DNA from: Bacillota bacterium
GTDB lineage: Bacteria > Bacillota > UBA4882 > UBA8346
Length of the DNA stretch: 64,000 bases
Direction of reading: 5' to 3'
NCBI GenBank assembly: GCA_023401925.1
Contig: JAEXDA010000074.1
Location: 1-64,000 of the forward strand
A model generated the notes under the pieces. It was not told the origin of the DNA. It worked only from the letters and a program-made list of their open reading frames with translations, and did no database searches. Shown in pieces: positions 18,278 to 26,818 of the stretch (positions are counted from its first letter, which is position 1; each line of letters opens with the position of its first letter). The position numbers were made by a program, and so were the translations under genes.

Positions 18278-19288
18278 ATGATAAAGGCGTTTTTAGGAGT
18301 TGACGTTGGCTCGGTTAGTACCAATATTGTCGCAGTGAGCCCGGAAAGTGTGATTTTATCCCAGCAGTACATACGGACCAACGGACAACCTTTGGAATGC
18401 ATAAAAAAAGGAATCAAGCAACTTCAGAACGAAAAACCGGATCTCCAGGTTCTTGGGGTTGGCACAACCGGCAGCGGACGGCAACTTGCCGGGATAATTA
18501 TTGGAGCCGATATTGTAAAAAATGAAATTACGGCTCATGCTACTGCAGTGACCCATTATTATCCGGAAGTTAGGACTATTTTTGAAATCGGCGGTCAGGA
18601 TTCCAAAGTCATTTTGCTCCGGGATCAAATGGTTGTGGATTTTGCGATGAATACCGTTTGTGCCGCAGGAACCGGCTCATTTTTGGATCATCAAGCCGAA
18701 CGGCTCAAAATTCCCATTGAACAATTTGGAGATCTGGCCCTTTCATCCACCGAAAACATCCGGATTGCCGGCCGGTGTACCGTATTCGCGGAATCGGATA
18801 TGATAGCCAAACAACAATTCGGTTTTTCCAAGGCGGACATTATCAAAGGACTTTGTGAAGCCTTGATTCGGAACTACTTGACCAATCTATGCCGGGGAAA
18901 AGTATTGGCCCCCCCCTATGTTTTTCAGGGTGGTGTGGCTGCAAATAAAGGAATTGCGGCGGCTTTAGAAAAAGAATTGAAGCATGAGATCATTATTCCG
19001 AAACATTTTAATGTAATGGGGGCCATTGGCGCAGCGCTCCTTGCCAAAGATTATATTGAAAAAAATAACGTCCAAACCAACTTTGCCGGATTTGATACGG
19101 CAGATATGCAATTTACGCCGAAAACCTTTAATTGCGACGGTTGCCCCAATGCTTGTGAAGTCATCCAAGTGGATTTGGATGGTGAACCCATAGCCCGCTG
19201 GGGTGATAAATGCGGCAAATGGGCTAACGCACTCTCCGGGGGATCAAGTTACCGGGGCAGCCAAAAATCAGTGCAAGTTTCAGCCTAA
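18278..19288 (+). CDS. CoA-substrate-specific enzyme activase, BadF/BadG/HgdC family
   Basis: 336-residue ASKHA-fold ATPase. The first phosphate loop is GVDVGSVSTN, the second nucleotide motif is FEIGGQDSK, and GGVAANKG is the adenosine motif. Two cysteines, C128 (NTVCAAGTG) and C167 (AGRCTVF), match those that bridge a [4Fe-4S] cluster between two activase subunits in HgdC. ATP hydrolysis drives a low-potential electron onto a dehydratase. An extra C-terminal stretch with more cysteines (CDGCPNAC, GDKCGKW) is present. ATG at 18278 is preferred because TAGGAGG ends six bases upstream; ATG at 18272 abuts that motif. No normal hgdA/hgdB pair is nearby, so the two preceding proteins are the likely partners. 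Confidence 0.9.
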   Translation: MIKAFLGVDVGSVSTNIVAVSPESVILSQQYIRTNGQPLECIKKGIKQLQNEKPDLQVLGVGTTGSGRQLAGIIIGADIVKNEITAHATAVTHYYPEVRTIFEIGGQDSKVILLRDQMVVDFAMNTVCAAGTGSFLDHQAERLKIPIEQFGDLALSSTENIRIAGRCTVFAESDMIAKQQFGFSKADIIKGLCEALIRNYLTNLCRGKVLAPPYVFQGGVAANKGIAAALEKELKHEIIIPKHFNVMGAIGAALLAKDYIEKNNVQTNFAGFDTADMQFTPKTFNCDGCPNACEVIQVDLDGEPIARWGDKCGKWANALSGGSSYRGSQKSVQVSA

Positions 19289-19306
19289 GCCAAATGGATG
19301 GTTGAC

Positions 19307-20497
19307 TTAATAATTTCTTAGTTCGACATTGCCGCTAATATTCCGGATCTTTACCAACGGGCCGCCGCCATTGACAATTCCCCTGGCGGTTGCCCGTGCA
19401 AACTTTCTTTCAACCATTACCTCAAAATTGGAATTGATATTTCCGGAAAGGCTTTGCGCATCGATGGTAAACCGGGCGGTGGATGGCAGCCCTAATTGTA
19501 TATTGCCCGATTTAAGATCAAGATCGCAATTACCGCTTATTTTAGCAAGATTGATATCCAAATTGCCGGATTTTAGTTCGATATGAACCGGGCCTTCACA
19601 TTCCGTCAGGGTTACATTGCCGGATATACTTTCAATGCGGGCATTGCCTTTGACTTTCTTGATATTGATTTCACCAGCTTTGGTAGTGATTTCGGCATCC
19701 CCTGTTATATTCCCGACAGTTACATTTCCAAACAAGGTGGCTAATTTCATGTTTCTGCCGACGCCTTGAATTTGGACGTTTCCGGATTTTGTTTCAACAT
19801 CCAGATTTCCTGCAATTGTGGCTACTTCGACATCGCCTGCAGTGTTTTCGATGGATACGGATAGTCCCTCGGGGATATTCAAGACAATATCGGAATTAAA
19901 ATAGCGATTAAAACGGCCAGATCTCCAAGGGAGATCTAATCTTATTAAAAATTTATCTCCTTGAACATCCCCAATGAAGTTAAAATCATTTTTTGAAAAG
20001 GATTTTCGGCCAAATTTCACTCTAATTTTGGCTTCTGCCGATATTGTACCGTTGTTAGAACTATTGATCCGGATATCACCCGATTGATTCATGATTTTGA
20101 TAGTTTGGATTCCGGTTGGAATTTTAAAATCCTTATTTACGATGATTTGGGGCCCTTGATCCCGGTCAAACCACCCTTTTTCCAAATGATCGAAATGCCT
20201 GAATCTTGGGAAGTCAAACTGTAAACTGTGAAAGCATGAATTACCGATTGCTCCGATAATCGTGAAGAGAATAAGCAAGGTAACCACTATTGGACTCGGC
20301 TTGGTGAATGATGAAGAGGTCCGTTCGGTATTGGTCAAAACAAAATCGAGACCGAGTAAAATAATCAAAAATGGATACAATCGCAACCCAAAACTGATGA
20401 TTTGTATACCTAGCGTTTGCTGAAAAACATAACAAACCCCGAGTCCTATAAGATATAGACCTAAACCGATTCCCGACAGACTTATATGGCGTTTCAT
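19307..20497 (-). CDS. Membrane-anchored DUF4097-type repeat protein
   Basis: 396 residues. The first ~110 carry three to four hydrophobic helices. The rest is a right-handed beta-helix-like domain of the DUF4097 type, made of repeats such as SGDIRIN, AGDVEVA, SGNVQIQ, FGNVTVG, AGEINI, SGNVTL and SGNLDIN. Such proteins are often the last gene of sigma/anti-sigma or LiaR-type envelope-stress operons. The start codon follows directly on the stop of the preceding membrane gene (TAA then ATG), indicating coupled translation. A role in envelope-stress sensing is inferred from context. Confidence 0.82.
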   Translation of the reverse strand: MKRHISLSGIGLGLYLIGLGVCYVFQQTLGIQIISFGLRLYPFLIILLGLDFVLTNTERTSSSFTKPSPIVVTLLILFTIIGAIGNSCFHSLQFDFPRFRHFDHLEKGWFDRDQGPQIIVNKDFKIPTGIQTIKIMNQSGDIRINSSNNGTISAEAKIRVKFGRKSFSKNDFNFIGDVQGDKFLIRLDLPWRSGRFNRYFNSDIVLNIPEGLSVSIENTAGDVEVATIAGNLDVETKSGNVQIQGVGRNMKLATLFGNVTVGNITGDAEITTKAGEINIKKVKGNARIESISGNVTLTECEGPVHIELKSGNLDINLAKISGNCDLDLKSGNIQLGLPSTARFTIDAQSLSGNINSNFEVMVERKFARATARGIVNGGGPLVKIRNISGNVELRNY

Positions 20498-21019
20498 TTA
20501 ACGATCTCCCTTCAATAAGCCGCTGGATCTAGCAAGTAAATAGCCTCCGATTAAAATGAGCGCCACCGGCCAGCCGTATTTAATTAATAAATGTAATTTT
20601 AAGCCGAGTAAGTTGAGAATACCCAACAGGCCGATGACTATCAGAACGGCCCCTAGAGCTATCGCGGCTTCTTTGGTCTGAGGTTTGGATATTGGATTTT
20701 GAGCCTCTGTAGAGGTTTGGTTGGAGATCCGCTGGGCGCCAATTGCACCGTCAATGATGCTATAAAGCCAGAGGCCAAAGTAAATTAGAGCTGAAGTAAT
20801 GATTTGCATGATAAGCATTGTTGGAGGATGGTTTGAACCACTCATCATTTCATTACCCATTGAAATTCCGCTATATACGATGCTAATAATGGAGGCAATT
20901 GCGACAGTAATTAAGATTAATCCCTTGCCGTATTCTTCATTATAAAGTTGTCCCGCACCTGGAAAGATAAAGGAAAGGAAGGCGCTGATCAAAGGATGTT
21001 TTTTGCGATACTCATTCAT
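20498..21019 (-). CDS. Small integral membrane protein of the sigma-factor operon
   Basis: 173 residues with four hydrophobic segments. The start MNEYRKKHPLISAFLSFIFPGAGQLYNEEYGKG is like TM2/DUF5683-type proteins, in which the GAGQLY-x2-E-Y-x-KG signature is typical. The C-terminal part (IALGAVLIVIGLLGI...YGWPVALILIGGYLL) resembles LiaI/LiaF-type membrane segments. ATG at 21019 follows GGAGA by six bases. It sits between the putative anti-sigma gene and the DUF4097 gene, so it probably belongs to the same envelope response. The molecular role is unknown. Confidence 0.75.
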   Translation of the reverse strand: MNEYRKKHPLISAFLSFIFPGAGQLYNEEYGKGLILITVAIASIISIVYSGISMGNEMMSGSNHPPTMLIMQIITSALIYFGLWLYSIIDGAIGAQRISNQTSTEAQNPISKPQTKEAAIALGAVLIVIGLLGILNLLGLKLHLLIKYGWPVALILIGGYLLARSSGLLKGDR

Positions 21020-21042
21020 GATTTTTCTCCTTATTGAAGTAT

Positions 21043-21414
21043 TTATTTTAATTGTTGAAGATCCATGATAAGTTTTTTCCATAAGACATTTTGATTCAAG
21101 GTGGCACCGACGATCTTTGATTGAATCAATTCTGTACCCGTAAGGGATGCTTCCATAAGAAGGGGTGGTAAAACTTGCAGACTTATGAAGATGATTACCC
21201 CCAATGCAGCTGCAGCAAGACCATTACAAATTCCATTGAACCAGATTCGACGAAACAACTGATCTGGCTGAGGTAGTTCCAACAACAACAGCCTTTGATT
21301 CAGCTTTTGAATGAATTCACTATCGGATGATATTTCATTCGGATCAAACTTAAGCAGGGCAGTAATTTTTGTTTCCAAATCATCATCGGGCTGCCAGTCT
21401 TGCACGGCTTTCAT
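21043..21414 (-). CDS. Probable anti-sigma factor with one membrane helix
   Basis: 123 residues: an acidic soluble N-terminal part (~70 residues), one membrane helix (CNGLAAAALGVIIFISLQVLPP) and a short outer tail. It overlaps the 3' end of the ECF sigma gene by 32 bases. In ECF systems this position is nearly always taken by the cognate anti-sigma factor. No HxxxCxxC zinc motif is present, so it is not a zinc-type anti-sigma factor. The start is uncertain: ATG at 21414 lies directly against AAAGGGG, and a GTG three codons later is better spaced. The assignment rests on position and topology, not family recognition. Confidence 0.65.
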   Translation of the reverse strand: MKAVQDWQPDDDLETKITALLKFDPNEISSDSEFIQKLNQRLLLLELPQPDQLFRRIWFNGICNGLAAAALGVIIFISLQVLPPLLMEASLTGTELIQSKIVGATLNQNVLWKKLIMDLQQLK

Positions 21415-21979
21415 CCCCTTTCTGGTTGAGATCGTTTCTTAGTTCTACCAGGCCACGCCGTATCCAGGTACCGACAGTTCCAAGAGGAATTTTCATGACC
21501 TGAGATATCTCTTGGTAATCAAGCTCTTCAAAATATTTGAGGGCGATTGCCATCCGGTAGTTGGGCGGTAACCGGAGCAACGCCTCGCATAATGCTTTTT
21601 TTTCTTCAGAGTCGATAATGATGTCGGCGACATTTTTATCAGCCGCAACTTGACGGAGATTTTCATCAGGAATATTTTCAGTATAAATTAGATGTTTTTT
21701 GGACCGGCGCAGGTAATCCAAACACAAGCGGGAAGTGATAGTCAATAACCAGGCTTTCAGCGAACCATCACGTTTGGGGGCGAATTTAGGCAGAGCTAAA
21801 AAAGCCCGGATGAAAACAGTTTGGGTAATATCTTCTGCCTCCTGAAGATCACCGATGATACGATAGGCCAACCCGCATATATTTTTCCTGTATAAAAGAG
21901 CCAGCTCTCCAAAAGCTTGTTTATCACCATTTTGAGCCCGGATAATATATTCAAATTCATTTTGACCGTTTAAACTCAA
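21383..21979 (-). CDS. ECF-type RNA polymerase sigma factor
   Basis: 198 residues. Region 2 is seen in AFGELALLYRKNICGLAYRIIGDLQEAEDITQTVFIRAF followed by LKAWLLTITSRLCLDYLRR. Region 4 is seen in LLRLPPNYRMAIALKYFEELDYQEISQVMKIPLGTVGTWIRRG. The TTG start at 21979 is chosen because GGAGGT lies seven bases upstream; an ATG 11 codons earlier lacks a ribosome binding site. The gene heads a four-gene operon with a likely anti-sigma factor and two membrane proteins, and such operons are normally self-activated. An inverted repeat lies at 22022-22038. Confidence 0.93.
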   Translation of the reverse strand: MSLNGQNEFEYIIRAQNGDKQAFGELALLYRKNICGLAYRIIGDLQEAEDITQTVFIRAFLALPKFAPKRDGSLKAWLLTITSRLCLDYLRRSKKHLIYTENIPDENLRQVAADKNVADIIIDSEEKKALCEALLRLPPNYRMAIALKYFEELDYQEISQVMKIPLGTVGTWIRRGLVELRNDLNQKGDESRARLAAR

Positions 21980-22021
21980 AACAGATACCTCCGAAAAGTG
22001 GACCAATGTCATTACATTTCA

Positions 22022-22038
22022 TATAACGTAATGTTATA
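22022..22038. promoter_or_regulatory. Inverted repeat upstream of the sigma operon
   Basis: TATAAC and GTTATA form a perfect six-base inverted repeat around GTAAT, about 40-60 bases before the sigma start. It could be a regulator site or part of a promoter. No clear -35/-10 pair for a known sigma could be fixed. Confidence 0.35.
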
Positions 22039-22480
22039 ATGATTTCTTTCAAAATAAGACATTTTTTTTGGATTGGATTTTAAAAACTGAGATTTGTGAA
22101 GGGTGGCAAGGTGCCGATCGGGCTAAAATTAATTACCGCTAAATTCGCAGGAAGATAAGAAGGTATTGAATGTACAAATGTACAAAAAGAAGATCAGTTT
22201 AAAAGCCAAGGTGAGTTGGTATACAGTCAGGGACTGATGGATAGGAATTTTATTGGATACTGGAAGGCAGTGGCGGAAACAATTCTGATAAAAGTGAATA
22301 CCCCTGGATCCAACTTGACAGTCCAATGGATGCGGACTTTTCCCCGAAGGAGCTATTAAGCGTATCTTCGGGAATGTATTTTAGCCTCAAGTCCGGACAG
22401 GCCCCCCACCACCTGAAATAGCCGAAAAAAATGACGACAGAGTAGTCAAAGGGATAATCGACCTACCCTCGGTGCTTCGC
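22039..22480. other. Intergenic region between the sigma operon and parC
   Basis: About 440 bases with no supported gene. It lies upstream of the sigma operon and downstream of parC, both on the minus strand. No convincing terminator for parC was found: a weak four-base stem before a T run near 22427-22445 is the nearest thing. Confidence 0.35.
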
Positions 22481-24685
22481 TTAAATTTCTTTCCCCGGTA
22501 CTTCTAGTCCTAACGCCGCCTGTTTAATTTGTTTGTCTTCGTCTTTTAAATAACAACCGATAGCCGGAATATTTTTCGTCCGGTAATAATCAGGATCCAA
22601 AAAGTTTACCTCGGAGAGGAGTTTCAGGGCAATCATCCGGCTGCCTTTTTTGGAAGCGAGTACCTGAACTCCCTGGGCGTCCCGGGTTGTTTTGGCACTG
22701 ATGGCCGCGCTGTTAAAGAGTAAAACTTTATTAATGCTGCTGTATGCGACGAAATCCAGATCCTGTTCCAAAAACATCATCTGCACAAGGGGCGAGAGAT
22801 CCGAATAAGCATTGGCCAGTCTTCGGCGATTAGTTTTGGTGGCATAACCTGCGACTTCGACCTTGGCAATCTTACCGTTTTCGAAGGCAAAAAGTAAATT
22901 GCCGTGGTAATCGTCGGTTGCCACCAAGCAAATAATTTTTTCATCGCTTTCCAGTTCCAGCAAGTTGGTAAGATATTCACCAAGGTTGCTGGCTTTACTG
23001 TCGTTGATGTCATAGATTTTAAGCTTATAAACCGATTGTTTATTGGAGAAGAGGAGTAAATCGGCCTTATTATGGGTTTCTACTTCTTGAATGATCCGAT
23101 CATCCTCTTTCAATTTTTGTTCGGGATTGGCCCGAAGAGAGGTCAAAGCGACTTTTTTGAGATAGTTTTGTTCCGTCAGGAAAATCTTAAGATTGTAATC
23201 TTCGATCAAATGCTCCACTGTGACCTGGGTGATGTGTTCCTCCCCGATAATTTCAGTGCGGCGGGGTCTGCCGAATTTTTTTGCAACTTCCGCTAATTCA
23301 TGACAAATTAAGTTTTTGATCTTATCCTCATGGCTTCTCAATTCCTCGAGAGATGCGATTTCCTTTTGAAGTCCGGCGATCTCAGCCACCCGGTTTAAAA
23401 TATATTCCTTATTCAGGTTGCGAAGTCTAATTTCCGCTATGAATTCAGCCTGAGTTTGATCGATGGAAAAGCCTTGCATGAGATTAGGAACTACGGCGCT
23501 TTCCAGTTCAGTCTGGCGGATGATCCGGATCGCTTTGTCGATATCGAGCAATATCTGATTTAAGCCTTCCAGTAAATGGAGCTTTTCCGACTTTTTCTGA
23601 ATGTCAAAGGCAGTCTGCCGCTTGATGCACTGGATCCGGAATTCGGTCCATTCGTTCAATATCCTGCGCACACCCAGAACCTTGGGTCTGCCATGAATGA
23701 GAATATTAAAATTACAATTAAACGATTCTTGAAGAGGGGTTAACTTAAACAGTTTATTCATTAAAGCTTCGTGATCGACGTTTTTTCGAAGATCAAAGGT
23801 TACTTTGAGCCCGTTTAAATCGGTTTCATCCCGGACATCACTAATTTCTTTGATCTTGCCGCTCTTCACCAGTTCGATGACTGCATCGATTATGGCTTCC
23901 GAGGTTGTATTGAAAGGAATTTCATAGATTTCCAGACAATTATTTTCCGTATCATAACGGTACTTGGCCCTTAGTTTGAAACCGCCGCGGCCGGTTTCGT
24001 AAATCTCCCGAATATCCCGTTCGTTAAAGATTAACTGCCCGCCGGAAGCCAGATCCGGGGCCTTTAGATATTTGGTCAAGTCCACATCGGGATTTTTCAA
24101 GTATTGGGAAGCGGCCTCACAAACCTCCCGCAAATTAAAGCTGCAAATATTGCTGGCCATCCCAACGGCGATACCCTGATTGGAGTTAACCAAGATATTG
24201 GGGAAAGTCGTCGGCAGCAAGGTGGGTTCTTTGAGAGTGCCATCGTAATTATCAATAAAGTCAACCGTATCCTTGTCCAAATCCTTGAAGATTTCTTCGC
24301 AAAGCTTGTCCAGTTTGGCCTCAGTATACCGGGGTGCGGCAAAATGCATGTCCCGGGAATATTGTTTACCGAAATTCCCTTTGGAGTCAATGAAAGGGTG
24401 AAGCAACGCATCGTAACCCCGGGTCAAACGGACCATAGTTTCATAGATGGCCATATCACCATGGGGATTGAGTTTCATGGTCTGCCCGACAATATTGGCG
24501 GACTTGGTCCGTCCTCCGGTAAGCAAGCCCATCTTGTACATGGTATAAAGCATTTTGCGGTGGGATGGCTTAAAACCGTCAATTTCCGGAATGGCCCGGG
24601 AAACGATGACGCTCATGGCATAAGGCATATAGTTTTGTTCCAGGGTATCGATAATTTTTTGTTCGATCAGATTGGTCTGAGGCAT
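22481..24685 (-). CDS. parC: Type IIA topoisomerase subunit A (ParC/GyrA-like, probable topoisomerase IV)
   Basis: 734 residues; breaks and rejoins DNA to pass a second duplex through. The catalytic Tyr120 lies in FAAPRYTEAKL. The breakage-reunion domain starts normally (MPYAMSVIVSRAIPEIDGFKPSHRKMLYTMY), and GIAVGMASN is clear. The C-terminal ~240 residues form a beta-pinwheel with no clear GyrA box, so topoisomerase IV is more likely than gyrase. The quinolone-region sequence is HGDMAIYE: the position equal to E. coli GyrA Ser83 is Met78. It is 18 bases downstream of the ParE-like gene and shares its promoter. The main gyrA/gyrB pair is presumably elsewhere, so this is the second paralogue. 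Confidence 0.9.
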   Translation of the reverse strand: MPQTNLIEQKIIDTLEQNYMPYAMSVIVSRAIPEIDGFKPSHRKMLYTMYKMGLLTGGRTKSANIVGQTMKLNPHGDMAIYETMVRLTRGYDALLHPFIDSKGNFGKQYSRDMHFAAPRYTEAKLDKLCEEIFKDLDKDTVDFIDNYDGTLKEPTLLPTTFPNILVNSNQGIAVGMASNICSFNLREVCEAASQYLKNPDVDLTKYLKAPDLASGGQLIFNERDIREIYETGRGGFKLRAKYRYDTENNCLEIYEIPFNTTSEAIIDAVIELVKSGKIKEISDVRDETDLNGLKVTFDLRKNVDHEALMNKLFKLTPLQESFNCNFNILIHGRPKVLGVRRILNEWTEFRIQCIKRQTAFDIQKKSEKLHLLEGLNQILLDIDKAIRIIRQTELESAVVPNLMQGFSIDQTQAEFIAEIRLRNLNKEYILNRVAEIAGLQKEIASLEELRSHEDKIKNLICHELAEVAKKFGRPRRTEIIGEEHITQVTVEHLIEDYNLKIFLTEQNYLKKVALTSLRANPEQKLKEDDRIIQEVETHNKADLLLFSNKQSVYKLKIYDINDSKASNLGEYLTNLLELESDEKIICLVATDDYHGNLLFAFENGKIAKVEVAGYATKTNRRRLANAYSDLSPLVQMMFLEQDLDFVAYSSINKVLLFNSAAISAKTTRDAQGVQVLASKKGSRMIALKLLSEVNFLDPDYYRTKNIPAIGCYLKDEDKQIKQAALGLEVPGKEI

Positions 24686-24703
24686 AACTTTACTCCTTGT
24701 TTA

Positions 24704-26683
24704 TCAGCTGACATCCAACATATCCAAATATTTATCGCCGTTTTCCTCGATAAAATCTTTCCTTCCTTGCAGGTTATCGCCAAGCAGCAGATCAAAAACT
24801 TGCTCGGTCCGTTCCACATCATCGGGCAGTACTTGAATCAGCCGGCGAGTGGCGGGATTCATGGTGGTTTGCCACATCATTTCAGGCTCATTTTCACCAA
24901 GTCCTTTGGAACGCTGGATGCTGTGTTTGCCGTTAATCTTGGAAAGGATGGCCTGCTTTTCTTTTTCATTATAGGCAAAATACGATTTATCTTTGACGGC
25001 AATTTCAAACAACGGCGACTCGGCGATATAGACTTTGCCGGTGGAAATCAGTGTGGGCGTCAACCGGTAGAGCATCGCCAAAATCAAAGTACGGATCTGA
25101 AAACCGTCCACATCGGCATCGGTACAAATGATAATTTTATTCCAACGCAAATTATTTAAATCAAAGGTGTTGAGATCCTTATTGTGTTTGGATTTAATCT
25201 CCACGCCGCAGCCGAGCACCTTCAACAAATCAACAATGATTTCATTTTTAAAAATACTGTCATACTCTGCCTTGAGGCAGTTTAAAATTTTGCCCCGCAC
25301 CGGCATGACAGCTTGAAAATCGGCATCGCGTCCCATTTTACATGATCCCAGGGCCGAATCTCCTTCCACGATATATATTTCACGTTTGCCGATATCCTTA
25401 GTCCGGCAATCGACGAATTTTTTGACCCGATTGGCAATATCGACACTGCCGGTAAGTTTCTTTTTAATATTAATCCGGGTCTTTTCAGCCGTTTCCCGGC
25501 TTCGTTTATTGATGAGCACTTGGTCCAGGATTTTTTCACTCTCGATTTTATTCTCAATAAAATAAATTTCCAATTGTTCTTTAAGAAATTCGGTTAGCGC
25601 TTCCTGGATAAATTTATTAGTAATTGATTTTTTAGTCTGGTTTTCGTAACTAGTTTCGGTGGAAAATGAATTGCTGACCAGAATTACACTGTCCTGGATA
25701 TCGGCAAAAGTAATTTTGGCTTCATCTTTATTATATTTACCTCGGGTTTTTAGGCATTTATCGATTTCATATATGAAGGCGTTTTTGACTGCTTTATCAG
25801 GAGCTCCGCCGTATTCCAGAAAACTTGAATTGTGGTAATACTCGAGCAGGTTGATTTCATTATTAAAACAAAATCCGACTTGCAACTTAACCCTGTATTC
25901 GGGCTTATCCTCGCGGTCACGGCCCCGGGTTTGAGTTTCATAAGATTGAATTTCGGTAAAGCCTTTATCTTGGTTGACTTCTTTGATGTAGTCGGTAATT
26001 CCGTTTTGGTAACAATATTCCCGGGTCTCATTCAGCGTTTTATCATGAAACTTAAACGAGAGGCCGGCATTGACGACTGCCTGCTTTTTAAGAGTTGTTT
26101 GATAGTATTCCTGGGGAATTTTGATGTCGGTAAAGACCCTTAAATCGGGCTTCCAATGAATGATGGTTCCGGTGTGTTCGTATTTGGTTTTTTCTTTTTG
26201 TAACCCTCCGATGTTTTCCCCTTTTTCAAAATGAAGGCTAAATTTGTAACCATCACGGTATACCGTTACATCCATGAATTCGGAACTATATTGAGTGGCA
26301 CAGCTTCCCAGACCGTTGAGGCCCAGGCTGAACTCGTAGTTTTCGCCGCTATTGTTTTTGTATTTGCCTCCGGCATAAAGCTCACAAAAAACCAATTCCC
26401 AGTTAAAACGGTTTTCTTTCGGATTGAAGTCCAGCGGAATGCCGCGCCCTCGGTCGATGACTGTGATTGAATCATCGCTATGGCGGATGATTTCTATGAT
26501 GTCCCCATATCCTTCCCGGGCTTCATCAATGGCGTTGGAGAGAATTTCAAAAAATGAGTGTTCACAACCTTCAATACCATCCGAACCAAAGATAACTCCC
26601 GGCCTGAGGCGGACCCTATCGGCTCCTTTCAGGGATGAAATACTGCTGTTATCATAGATGGTGTTATTTTTGAGTGTCGGCAT
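24704..26683 (-). CDS. parE: Type IIA topoisomerase subunit B (ParE/GyrB-like, probable topoisomerase IV)
   Basis: 659-residue ATPase subunit. The GHKL fold shows FFEILSNAIDEAREG (Mg-binding Asn), VIDRGRGIPLDF and the GLNGLGSCATQYSSEF loop. The Toprim region shows YIVEGDSALGSCKMGRDADFQAVMPVRGKILNC and IIICTDADVDGFQIRTL, and the QRSKGLGE motif follows. ATG at 26683 is chosen because AAAGGAG lies eight bases upstream; the reading frame continues 45 codons further but that part overlaps the promoter. This differs a little from ordinary GyrB (SDGIEGCEH in place of TGxRGLHH) and matches the clostridial second type II enzyme. A strong promoter with a LexA-like box lies upstream. Confidence 0.9.
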   Translation of the reverse strand: MPTLKNNTIYDNSSISSLKGADRVRLRPGVIFGSDGIEGCEHSFFEILSNAIDEAREGYGDIIEIIRHSDDSITVIDRGRGIPLDFNPKENRFNWELVFCELYAGGKYKNNSGENYEFSLGLNGLGSCATQYSSEFMDVTVYRDGYKFSLHFEKGENIGGLQKEKTKYEHTGTIIHWKPDLRVFTDIKIPQEYYQTTLKKQAVVNAGLSFKFHDKTLNETREYCYQNGITDYIKEVNQDKGFTEIQSYETQTRGRDREDKPEYRVKLQVGFCFNNEINLLEYYHNSSFLEYGGAPDKAVKNAFIYEIDKCLKTRGKYNKDEAKITFADIQDSVILVSNSFSTETSYENQTKKSITNKFIQEALTEFLKEQLEIYFIENKIESEKILDQVLINKRSRETAEKTRINIKKKLTGSVDIANRVKKFVDCRTKDIGKREIYIVEGDSALGSCKMGRDADFQAVMPVRGKILNCLKAEYDSIFKNEIIVDLLKVLGCGVEIKSKHNKDLNTFDLNNLRWNKIIICTDADVDGFQIRTLILAMLYRLTPTLISTGKVYIAESPLFEIAVKDKSYFAYNEKEKQAILSKINGKHSIQRSKGLGENEPEMMWQTTMNPATRRLIQVLPDDVERTEQVFDLLLGDNLQGRKDFIEENGDKYLDMLDVS

Positions 26684-26789
26684 CTGGAAAACTCCTTTAG
26701 TTGAACTTGAGACAGAACTATATTCAGCAATCGATTTTTCGATGGCTGAAAGCCAGAAATTTAAAGCTACTCCATAATATTCTCTTTTT

Positions 26790-26818
26790 ATCCTATACCG
26801 AACTTGCGTTCGTGTCAA
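26790..26818 (-). promoter_or_regulatory. Strong promoter of the parE-parC operon
   Basis: On the minus strand, TTGACA (26818-26813), a 17-base spacer and TAGGAT (26795-26790). This is a perfect -35 with good spacing. The spacer is almost filled by a GAAC-N4-GTTC palindrome. Confidence 0.8.
26799..26812. promoter_or_regulatory. LexA-like (SOS) box in the parE-parC promoter
   Basis: CGAACTTGCGTTCG is a perfect inverted repeat of CGAAC around TTGC. It matches the Firmicutes LexA core GAAC-N4-GTTC, with a deviation only in the central bases. It lies exactly between the -35 and -10 boxes, where LexA binding would block the polymerase. Confidence 0.6.

Noticed and set aside
22129..22326. 65-codon minus-strand frame in the gap next to parC
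   Set aside because: It has no ribosome site, a low-complexity composition and no similarity I can name.
24104..25159. 351-codon plus-strand frame across the parC-parE junction
   Set aside because: It lies antisense to both topoisomerase genes, which have full family motifs. Its translation shows no recognisable domain and there is no ribosome site.
26684..26818. N-terminal extension of parE by 45 codons
   Set aside because: The extension overlaps a consensus promoter, while AAAGGAG stands at the right distance before the ATG at 26683, where homology also begins.
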